From Cristatella mucedo (lineage: Eukaryota; Bryozoa; Phylactolaemata; Cristatellidae): a DNA stretch of 64,000 bases. The stretch lies in assembly GCA_009760855.2 (NCBI GenBank), contig WPIO01000200.1, positions 1-64,000 on the forward strand. The letters run 5' to 3'. Positions 57,203-64,000 of this stretch are shown here, one piece after another; the stretch's first letter is position 1, and each line of letters starts with the position of its first letter. Below the pieces are notes generated by a model. The model worked only from the letters and a program-made list of their open reading frames with translations, searched no databases and was not told the DNA's origin. The position numbers were made by a program, and so were the translations under genes.

Positions 57203-57612
57203 TCAATATCGAGGATTAGGCCTACGCTCGCGATCGTGGCTCAGCAAATAGCATTGGTTATCTTTCTGCCCAGCTGAAGAACGGCAGTCGTCTCCTGGGT
57301 TGCCCTGCCGCTCGGCCAGAGGGCGAGGGCTCGGAGGTGTCACTCCGCCTTCAGCCATGCCATGTCTACAGGCGTTGGTAGGGTGATCTGTCCGTGGCGA
57401 TGGCTCTGGCATAACCGAATGGTCGCCGTAAGACTGTGGTGAAGCCGGGTCCACAGCTGACGATGTCGTAACCCGAAGACTCGGTAAGAGTGGAAGTGGG
57501 TGCACATAAGCCGGTTTACAGCGGTTGATGTAAACCGTCTGAGGCCTCACCGTCGGCTTATCGTCATCTACAACTGAAACATTGGTGTTAGTTTTGCCCA
57601 CTATGCGTAGTG
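57203..57612 (-). pseudogene. G-C integrase C-terminal domain (3' of Copia)
   Basis: Minus: GPLRIVGKTNTNVSVVDDD, then VRPQTVYINRCKPAYVHPLP and a Pro/Ser-rich tail to a stop at 57203. This is the GPF/Y-type C-terminal module of Gypsy integrases. Its upstream part is on the far side of the Copia, at 61376. The reading frame is continuous across the insertion once the Copia and one GTCCC are disregarded. Confidence 0.85.
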
Positions 57613-57617
57613 GTCCC

Positions 57618-57950
57618 TGTGAGACGCAGTGCTGCCGTGAAGCCATTCACCAGTCAATGGTCGAGAAAATTACGGTAGTTTATTACCGCAGCCAACAAAC
57701 ATAACGTGTACCGTATTCAAATACGGAAACACGGACAAAGAACAAACAACAAGCTGGTCCAATACATACTAGTCCTGAATAAATGCTATTGGCTGAGGTG
57801 GCCTTGGCAGGGGTCTGTTGGCCTAGGTACAGCCAATCAGATGTAGTCCGAAGCTCCAAGAATAGCCGGTCTCCCGACTCAGTCAGTGATACACTGCAGG
57901 TCAAGGTTAAATCGTCCGGCACAATGGCTGTGAAGCAGATTCAGCCAACT
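57618..57950 (-). mobile_element. Copia 3' LTR
   Basis: Plus-strand TGTGAGACG...GCCAACT (the partner ends AACA). It contains reverse CCAAT motifs (gctattggctg and cagccaatcag) on plus and an AATAAAC on minus at about 57678-57684. Confidence 0.92.
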
Positions 57951-57962
57951 CCTCCCCTCGCT
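57951..57962 (-). promoter_or_regulatory. Copia polypurine tract
   Basis: Minus-strand AGCGAGGGGAGG directly 5' of the 3' LTR, the usual plus-strand DNA primer. Confidence 0.85.
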
Positions 57963-57978
57963 GAGCAGCCACTGCCAG

Positions 57979-59079
57979 TCATGCAGTTGGGCGAAGTCCA
58001 ACAGCAGTCGAACAAATTGCATGTTTGTTTTTCCCGGGAGGTTTCGTCAGGAAATCTGCTATGTTTTCCTCAGACCTGCAAAATAAAGCTTTGATAATAC
58101 CATCATTGTACATTTGACGGATAAAATAGTGCTGCACGTCGATGTGCTTGGTTCTTGCACGATGTATCGGGTTTGCAGCAATGGCTATGCAGCCCTGATT
58201 GTCACTGTATATGGTAGTAGGCTTCGTTTGTTCGAAACCTAACTCCTTAAGGAGCTGTCGAAGCCAGAGGGCTTTACGAATCGCATGACTAAGTGCCATA
58301 TATTCAGCCTCTGTTGTTGATAAGGCGACGGTAGATTGTCTCTTAGACGACCAGGTAATACTGCCTCGACCAATGCTGAATACATAGCCAGTAACCGAGC
58401 ATCTCGTGTCCGGATCATTTGCCCAGTCAGCATCACAATAGCCTCTTAACCGTGCTTCCGGGTCAGCATTCAGATTGAGGCACCAGTTGGCAGTCCCTTT
58501 AAGGTAAAGTAGGATTCTCTTTACAGCCGTCCAGTGCTCTGAGAACGGCTGGCTGGAGTAACGACTGACAAGTCCTACAGCAGCTGCAATATCTGGACGC
58601 GTAGCAACCATCAGATACATTAAGCTCCCAACTGCGCTTCGGTAGGGGACTCGTTGCATATACTCGGCATGCTCTTCGCCATCTTGCATCATAGCTATTG
58701 CAAGCTTGATGCCAACATCGGCAGGAGTAGATACCGACTTACATGTATCCATACCGTAGCGTTGTAGCATATCCATAATGTAGCAAGTCTGATTGAGAGT
58801 TAACATTTGGCAGCCTCTGTCTCTGGTTATCTGGATGCCGAGGATCCAGTGAGCTTCTAGATCCTTCACAGCAAACGCCTCAGAAAGTCGCTGCTTGACA
58901 AAGGACAGACCTATTGCAGTACCACAGAGGACTAGGTCATCAACGTAAACAGCAATAAATGCAATGTCACCACATTCATCGCGCCTGTAGAGGCTATTGT
59001 CAGCCTCAAGTGAAAGAAAGCCCTTAGCAACCAAACGAGCTTTATGAAAGTTTACTGACCCGTCTGCGTTTTGCTTCAC
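57979..59079 (-). CDS. Copia reverse transcriptase / RNase H, internally deleted
   Basis: Frame of 366 codons. It begins KQNADGSVNFHKARLVAKGF, then jumps to LEADNSLYRRDECGDI, skipping the palm segment with the first catalytic Asp. It continues FIAVYVDDLVL (second Asp pair intact), MLQRYGMDTCKSVSTP, YRSAVGSLMYLMVATRPDI, GYCDADWANDPDTRCSVTGY (RNase H Asp), STTEAEYMALSHA (Glu), TTIYSDNQGCIAIA and KHIDVQHYFIR. The deletion leaves the frame open. A single stop (59092-59094) separates it from the upstream frame, in the same phase. Confidence 0.88.
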   Translation of the reverse strand: MKQNADGSVNFHKARLVAKGFLSLEADNSLYRRDECGDIAFIAVYVDDLVLCGTAIGLSFVKQRLSEAFAVKDLEAHWILGIQITRDRGCQMLTLNQTCYIMDMLQRYGMDTCKSVSTPADVGIKLAIAMMQDGEEHAEYMQRVPYRSAVGSLMYLMVATRPDIAAAVGLVSRYSSQPFSEHWTAVKRILLYLKGTANWCLNLNADPEARLRGYCDADWANDPDTRCSVTGYVFSIGRGSITWSSKRQSTVALSTTEAEYMALSHAIRKALWLRQLLKELGFEQTKPTTIYSDNQGCIAIAANPIHRARTKHIDVQHYFIRQMYNDGIIKALFCRSEENIADFLTKPPGKNKHAICSTAVGLRPTA

Positions 59080-59091
59080 TTTGAAGACAAA

Positions 59092-60078
59092 TTAGCATCC
59101 TATGGCTTGCCTGCCCTCAGGTAGTTGGGTGACCTCATAGACATCATTCTTACGTAGGGAAGCAAGTTCGTCATCAATAGCAGCCGTCCACAGATGTGCT
59201 TCTGTGCTTCTCAGTGCATCGTTCAGGGTCGTGGGCTCATCGCTGCAAGCGATCAGCGCCTCAGCCACTGACCCGTATTCATCGTCATACAGTCTAGCAG
59301 GCCGTCTAGAACGAGTTGACCGTCGAAGAGGTGCATCATCTAACTCGGCGGGAGTGTGTTGCAGCGTAGGTTGAGCCCTAGATGCATTGTCAGTCGAAGC
59401 TTGGGCATGGTGCACAGACTCAATCGAAGCTGCTCGTTCGAGGTGCTGCACAGTATCGTCCCCTGGCACGCCGTTGTCCGAACGAAGCTTCTTAATAGGT
59501 TGACCGCACAAATTTTCAACTACAGCCCTGCATTCCTTTAGGATGGGGTTGGCATGCTGCTTTCCTTCCACGCAGGCTTGGCTGAAGTTGAGGTCCATGT
59601 GGTTAGGCTCGAAGTCTAGTCCGGCAACCATGCCTTTGGTTTTAAGCATGTCCAGGCTCCCACCTGAGATATGGCCGTACCGCTGGTGCCAAAGCTGATA
59701 AGATTCATCTGATTTGCATGCGTGAGTAGTTGATACAGTTTGCTGTCTCATAGAGTTACCTAGCAGGTAGAAAAGTCTCCCTTGTCTTACGCCTGCAGCA
59801 GCCACGTCCGTTGATCCAGGGCTGGTGAAAGACACATGATCACCGTCAAACTCGACCTTATAGCCTCTTAGGACGCATTGGCTCAAAGAAAAAAGGTTCT
59901 TGGCGAGTTTGGGTACGAGCAAACCATCTCGAAGTTCGGCTTCCCGCCATGCAGTACCTACATGCAGCTGAATACGCAGCGTGCCCATGCCGATCGCTTT
60001 AAGTACTTCACCGTCACCCACCACGACACTGCGAGCAATTTCCTCGCAGTTTGTAAAGAGTTCTGGCTCGTTGCACAT
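59092..60078 (-). CDS. Copia protease end, pre-integrase, deleted integrase, linker
   Basis: Frame of 328 codons. VVVGDGEVLKAIGMGTLRI (protease C-part), LVPKLAKNLFSLSQC, YQLWHQRYGHIS...SQACVEGKQHANP (the His/Cys pre-integrase zinc motif), then a jump to LCGQPIKKLRSDNG (second integrase Asp) and a further jump to the linker VPGDDTVQHLE...RRSTRSRRPARLYDDE, ending at the start of the reverse transcriptase (WTAAIDDELASLRKNDVYEV). The segments with the first integrase Asp and the Glu are absent. All jumps keep the frame. Without integrase it could move only with help in trans. Confidence 0.85.
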   Translation of the reverse strand: MCNEPELFTNCEEIARSVVVGDGEVLKAIGMGTLRIQLHVGTAWREAELRDGLLVPKLAKNLFSLSQCVLRGYKVEFDGDHVSFTSPGSTDVAAAGVRQGRLFYLLGNSMRQQTVSTTHACKSDESYQLWHQRYGHISGGSLDMLKTKGMVAGLDFEPNHMDLNFSQACVEGKQHANPILKECRAVVENLCGQPIKKLRSDNGVPGDDTVQHLERAASIESVHHAQASTDNASRAQPTLQHTPAELDDAPLRRSTRSRRPARLYDDEYGSVAEALIACSDEPTTLNDALRSTEAHLWTAAIDDELASLRKNDVYEVTQLPEGRQAIGC

Positions 60079-60442
60079 ATATAAAGAGTTCGGGCTCGTT
60101 GCACGTATGCTGCGTTGCTCCAGAGTCTATTAGCCATTCCAGCTGTGATGGAAGCTGGCAGGTAGTCGAGTCAGCAGTCAAAATGAAGGAGTCCGCAGCT
60201 GCTGCATTGGCCTCCGATTTGGCATTTTCGTCTCGTTTCCTCTTGTAGCATTGTGAGGCCTTGTGGCCCACCACTAAGCAATAGTGGCACTTACCAGAAA
60301 ACTTGAAAGCTTGCTGTTTGCCGTGAGTGGTAGGCGAAGCGGCTTTACTGGCTTTCCAAGTTTCATTCGCAGCCACAAGAGCCAGCCCTCTCATGCTCTC
60401 GTCAAGCGATGCCCGATTTTGCCGCCTCAGACGTTCATGCAT
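60014..60442 (-). CDS. Copia nucleocapsid and protease start
   Basis: Frame shifted from gag: LRRQNRASLDESMRGLAL, basic region, zinc knuckle CHYCLVVGHKASQC (CX2CX4HX4C, 60255-60296), then LEWLIDSGATQHTC with the DSGA active site of an aspartic protease. A tandem duplication of about 30 bp (plus: aaagagttc-ggctcgttgcac twice, about 60055-60110) shifts the frame right after the protease motif. Confidence 0.87.
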   Translation of the reverse strand: MHERLRRQNRASLDESMRGLALVAANETWKASKAASPTTHGKQQAFKFSGKCHYCLVVGHKASQCYKRKRDENAKSEANAAAADSFILTADSTTCQLPSQLEWLIDSGATQHTCNEPELFIYVQRARTLYKLRGNCSQCRGG

Positions 60443-61035
60443 CAGCCTGCTCTGGACAAATTCAAGTCGCGCATGTACCTTGCTTCAAGGGCCATTATCA
60501 GCGGCTGCCAAGACTCCGGTAGCCTATTAAGCATGCGTAGGACAATCTGTTCCTCCGGAATAGTGTCTCCTGCGGCTTGAAGCAAATTTGCAATCGATTT
60601 AACCTCGCTTGCATAATTGTATACATCGTCACCTTCTGCCATGTGGATAGATGCCAGCTTCTGATGTAGGAGTAGCCTACTCATCAGCGTACTGGAAGCG
60701 TATATGGCATCCAGCTTCCGCCATGCCTCCGAAGCCGTTGCCATTGTTCCAATACCGGAACTCATGAGCACTGAATCCGAGACCGCCATGACGAGCACAG
60801 ACAAAGCCTTCGCCGTGCGCCAGTCAAATTCTCGGTTTCCCCTAACGTAATCTTCTTCCTCTTTCTTGCAGCTCTTACCGGTAAGAGATGTGACTTCCAC
60901 GGGCCGTCTCTCGTCGCCGTTTACGACACCCCACAGGTCGTTGGCGATGAAGTAGAATTTCGCCCGAGTACTCCACAGCTGCCAGTTTTCACTCGTAAAC
61001 TTCTCCAGACCAACGCCAGTGAATGCTGGGCCCAT
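60442..61035 (-). CDS. Copia gag, capsid region
   Basis: The ATG at 61033-61035 lies inside the primer-binding site. The protein begins MGPAFTGVGLEKFTSENW and has the Copia-type gag layout: LEKFTSENWQLWSTRAKFYF, W..LDAIYASSTLMSRLLLH, LASIHMAEGDDVYNYASEV, LRMLNRLPESWQPLIMAL. It ends at a stop near 60444, where a small indel breaks the link to the nucleocapsid frame. Confidence 0.85.
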   Translation of the reverse strand: MGPAFTGVGLEKFTSENWQLWSTRAKFYFIANDLWGVVNGDERRPVEVTSLTGKSCKKEEEDYVRGNREFDWRTAKALSVLVMAVSDSVLMSSGIGTMATASEAWRKLDAIYASSTLMSRLLLHQKLASIHMAEGDDVYNYASEVKSIANLLQAAGDTIPEEQIVLRMLNRLPESWQPLIMALEARYMRDLNLSRAG

Positions 61036-61039
61036 AACC
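61024..61039 (-). promoter_or_regulatory. Copia primer-binding site, half-tRNA-Met type
   Basis: Plus-strand tgctgggcccataacc is identical to the anticodon-arm segment of animal initiator tRNA-Met (TGCTGGGCCCATAACC) and directly adjoins the 5' LTR. Drosophila copia is primed by a 5' half of this tRNA, cleaved in the anticodon arm. This site has the same placement. Confidence 0.87.
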
Positions 61040-61370
61040 TGCGAGACGCAGTGCTGCCGTGAAGCCATTCACCAGTCAATGGTCGAGAAAATTACGGTAG
61101 TTTATTACCGCAGCCAACAAACATAACGTGGACCGTATCCAAATACGGAAACACGGACAAAGAACAAACAACAAGCTGGTCCGATATATACTAGTCCTGA
61201 ATGAATGCTATTGGCTGAGGTGGCCTTGGCAGGAGTCTGTTGGCCTAGGTACAGCCAATCAGCTGTAGTCCGCATCCAAGAATAGCCGGTCTCCTGAGTC
61301 AGTCAGTGATACACTGCAGGTCAAGGTTTAATCGTCCGGCACAATGGCTGTGAAGCGGATTCAGCCAACA
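61040..61370 (-). mobile_element. Copia 5' LTR
   Basis: Plus-strand TGCGAGACG...GCCAACA, the partner of 57618-57950. Confidence 0.92.
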
Positions 61371-61375
61371 GTCCC

Positions 61376-62450
61376 TGCCATAGATGCTGCAAGTTCGGTG
61401 ACCTGCCCTTCCTAGGTCGATGCGTGCACTCGTAGACGTGGTGCCCGATACTAGGAGCCGACTTGCTAGCCAGGCGATCGTAATACCGTTTCTGCTTAGC
61501 TTGAGCTGCCTGGGTGCTAATTCGGGCCCCTTCCTAGGCCACCTGAAGTTTATCACGGACCGCTATTGCGTAATCGTCCACTGGGTCACAAGGATCGTCC
61601 ACTAGCAAGACCAGGTCCACGGGTAGCCGTGCCTCCCTCCCGTGCTCCATGAAGAAAGGCGTGCACCGAACCGAATCGTGATAGCTCGTGCGGTAAACAA
61701 AAAGTACTTAGGGCACATACGTATCCTAGTCTTGCTGGTCCGTCCTCAGGTACATAGAGAGCATCTCTACCAGCGTACGATTAGAGCGCTCAACCAGACC
61801 TTCTGTTTGAGGATGACACGGGGATGCATGGATCCGTTCAACAGAGAGTAGGCGGCACACGCGTTCCATCATTCGAGAAAGGAAATTAGCAACGCGATCT
61901 GAGAGGATTTGCTTAGGTACGCCATGCTGGCATACAATCTCCTACACGAACATGCGTGCACACGTGGAGGCCGTTTGGTCGGGAATCGCGAGAACCTCTG
62001 GCCACTTGGTGAAACAGTCGGTCATCACTATCAGATAGCGGCTCCCTGCGTTAGAGTCAGGCATCTGCACGATGTCCATGGCGACTCTCTGCCACGGTCG
62101 TTCTACGAGGATGTTTTGGAGTGGCCCCCGAGCCCTTTCCTTTGGAGGCTTTCTAGTGTGGCATGAAACGCACGTCCTTACCCAGGTAGCGACGTCCTCG
62201 GTCATGCTTGGCCAGAAATACTTATCCTGAGTTTTTTAAGCTTCTTCTGATGCCCTTGATGAGCTCCGAAGAGGCCGTCATGGCATTCTCGAAAGACCCG
62301 TTCCCTCAGGTTGGCCGGTAAAACTAGTTGCCTGTTTCGCCTAGCTGGATCCTTTCGGTAAAGGCAGCCGTTCGGCATGATCACAAACGTGTCGCAGCTC
62401 AGCGTTGGCATAGCGGATATGCTCATCGGAGCAGCTGCTTCGATCATGGC
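61376..62450 (-). pseudogene. G-C integrase, zinc domain and catalytic core
   Basis: Minus: HDGLFGAHQGHQKKLKK and WVRTCVSCHTRKPP (HHCC zinc domain), then RPWQRVAMDIVQMPDSNAGS (first Asp), a stop, HGVPKQILSDRVANFL (second Asp), PCHPQTEGLVERSNRTLVEM (Glu), VYRTSYHDSVRCTPFFMEHG, and a basic RISTQAAQAKQKRYYDR segment. Stops near 61942 and 61745 and a frameshift near 62220 disable it. The three catalytic acids are retained. The gene is cut at 61376 by the Copia and its C-terminus is at 57203-57612. Confidence 0.87.
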
Positions 62451-63055
62451 CCTGTAACGTGGCTAGTAAACAGTACAGCAACGGATCGCAATTTTGAGCC
62501 TCGCGGACGAAGGTTGGATCAGCCACAGCAGCCATAATAGCATTAGCTTCTTGAGGCTCTGTCTAGTTCGGTAGGAACACGCGAGATGTGTCGGCGTTGG
62601 AATTAGCCTTGGCGAAACGGTACCGGACCTCCATGCCGTGCTCCTGCAATTCAAGACCCCACCGAGCAAAGCGGTTGGAGTCATGGTTGCCTCACAGGAT
62701 CCATACTAGCGGTTGATGGTCGGTGATGACCAAGAACTAGTGCCCATACAGATACCTGCGGAAGTGGCTTACTGCAGTCATTACCGCAAGAGCCTCTCGT
62801 TCGACAGTCGAATAACGGCGTTCGGTATCGTTTAAGACACGGCTTTAGTAGGCGATGGGGTGCTCATTGCCATCAACTACTTGTCCTAGCACTGCCCCTA
62901 CAGCAGTCGCGCTTTCGTCAGTGCAGAGCACGAAGGGTATTGAAAAATCTGGAAATTGAAGAACCTTAATGGCCTAGAGGCTACGTGACACCTGCTCGTA
63001 CAATGCACACCAAACCACGGCCTTTGGTGACCAGTTGGATACATAGGCCACCAGC
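62451..63055 (-). pseudogene. G-C RNase H
   Basis: Minus: SNWSPKAVVWCALYEQVSRS, then FPDFSIPFVLCTDESATAVG (Asp), NEHPIAYYSRVLNDTERRYS, TVEREALAVMTAVSHFRRYL (Glu), FLVITDHQPLVWI (Asp), down to the spacer before the integrase zinc domain. It is the Gypsy RNase H layout. Stops near 62970 and 62560 break it. The reverse-transcriptase core expected just upstream is not present. Confidence 0.85.
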
Positions 63056-63060
63056 TGTAA

Positions 63061-63080
63061 GCCCCCCCCCCCCCCCCCCG
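63061..63080. repeat. Poly-C run (about 18-20)
   Basis: Homopolymer at the junction between RNase H-linked sequence and low-complexity gag-like sequence. Its length may be uncertain in the assembly. Confidence 0.9.
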
Positions 63081-63957
63081 CTGGGGCATAGCCAGCGCCC
63101 CAATTCCCACAACCAGGTATTGAGTCCGTGCCTCCTCCCTCTGCCGCACGGGTTTCGAATGTTTCCGTTGCATTGATGGCCGCTTTTACGTCATCAGCTC
63201 TACTCGTCACAGTAGCAGTCCTGGCAGCACTAACCAGCGTCAAAGCAGTGCCGACCAACGTCGTAGAATTGCCGGCTAGCATCGTAGCAACACATCCTGG
63301 TGTTGACGTCGCAGCACTAACCGTTGTCAAAATCGCACTGGTGACCGTCGTAGCAGCGCTAGCCGGAGCAGCCACTCTGACCGATGATGCAGCACTGAAC
63401 GTAGTCACATCACTGACCGTCGTAGCACCTGGCGGCGTCTCAGGGCTTGTCATCGTCTGATCGTAGTTGCAGCCGTTTTGTAGCCCGTCATCGGCGCCGT
63501 CTCGGCGACCTCCACCACTGCTGTCCTCTTTTCAGACGTCTGTTGTCTGGCAGCAAGCAGTTTTGCAGACTAGTGTCTTCCGGGCAGCCACTTCGTGGGG
63601 CGGTGCCATCTTGTTCGCCTCCTTTCGGATCGCTGTTTCGTCGATCAATAGCTCTTCGTGGGCAACATCCTCTGCCTCCTCGAGGGCCGCTGGCTCAGAG
63701 GTCGATACTTTAAAGGCCACCGCCATAGGCTGCTCCTCAACCGTTGCTGCCACCTGCTGCCGCTCTGGAATCATTGTGGCAAGCACTTGTGGCCCAGAAA
63801 ATTTAGATGGCAACAAATGTGTCTCATTACTCGAGTTAGTATCAAAGCTAGTACAGATGCGGCCTGAGCAGGAGTGTCTGCCACATATGTAGCACACATC
63901 AGGCACCGAGGCAGATGATGGGGGAAGAATCCTCCTGGCAAGTGCCACGAGGTCCAC
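63081..63957 (-). pseudogene. G-C gag-like region
   Basis: Minus: VCYICGRHSCSGRIC near the start (Cys-rich, perhaps a nucleocapsid knuckle remnant), then KFSGPQVLATMIPERQQVAA and Glu/Ala-rich sequence, then a Thr/Val/Ala-rich region with imperfect repeats of the form TTVSAA (63453-63128), joined through the poly-C to RNase H. Protease and reverse transcriptase are missing, which suggests an internal deletion. The element continues beyond the window's right edge. Confidence 0.5.
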
Positions 63958-64000
63958 TAGCTGTAAGTCCGCCGGTTTGCGCTGAGTTTATGTGCTGCGT

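Larger units (their letters stand above)
57613..61375 (-). mobile_element. Copia element with 5-bp TSD GTCCC
   Basis: Complete LTR-to-LTR insertion of 3753 bp (57618-61370) with GTCCC at 57613-57617 and 61371-61375. It reads on minus. The two LTRs (333 and 331 bp) differ at roughly 14-15 positions by eye, about 4%. It carries an intact primer-binding site and polypurine tract, but the coding region has large deletions and is about 1 kb or more shorter than typical Copia elements. Confidence 0.93.

Overview
The window reads as nuclear DNA of a metazoan, most probably an invertebrate. There are no dense gene runs, operons or Shine-Dalgarno sites. Splice-site-flanked exon candidates are sparse. 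Most recognisable sequence is interspersed repeats of animal type: L2/CR1-like LINEs, tRNA-derived SINEs, Gypsy and Copia LTR retrotransposons, a MULE and Tc1/mariner scraps. Two LTR elements have primer-binding sites matching animal initiator tRNA-Met. I cannot name a species. Boundaries were read by eye and are good to about 5 bp where a target-site duplication (TSD) is given, and otherwise to about 10-30 bp.

Layout. 0-3 kb is a GC-rich block with a minus-strand low-complexity open frame (proline, E/A/K/L and arginine repeats) and, just upstream, a short exon coding an N-terminal membrane anchor. A diverged copy of that anchor block, without a start codon, lies at 11.3-11.6 kb. 3.5-10.5 kb holds a LINE of family B and a LINE of family A nested inside an older antisense LINE-A. 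11-19 kb is mostly unassigned, with a few minus-strand exon candidates (12.1-12.6, 16.4 and 18.3 kb). 19.8-20.7 kb is a five-unit satellite. 21-38 kb is LINE-A/LINE-B fragments, a decayed MULE, two SINE families and a promoter-like GC island at 35 kb. 38-46 kb has weak ORFs, a near-perfect 21-bp hairpin, a local segmental duplication, Tc1/mariner fragments and nested LINE/SINE/LTR insertions. 46.6-49.3 kb is unassigned. 49.7-64 kb is a pile-up of LTR retrotransposons, all reading on the minus strand.

How the parts interact. The window is best read as a stratigraphy. LINE-A ends in a conserved hairpin plus (ATT)n. SINE2 has a tRNA-like head and a copy of that same LINE-A tail, so it was probably mobilised by LINE-A machinery. 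Several insertions can be ordered because removing them restores the host repeat: LINE-A2 in antisense LINE-A1 (TSD ACCTGAA), a 330-bp TG...CA solo LTR in a LINE-A (TSD GTAG), a SINE1 in a LINE-A, a LINE-A between the 3' LTR and polypurine tract of a Gypsy-type element (TSD TCTCTTA) with a SINE1 then inserted in its tail, and a Copia in the integrase gene of a Gypsy (TSD GTCCC). The Copia has a half-tRNA-Met primer-binding site that contains its apparent gag start codon, and three in-frame deletions in pol. All autonomous coding regions seen here are truncated, frameshifted or interrupted, so none should be active by itself.
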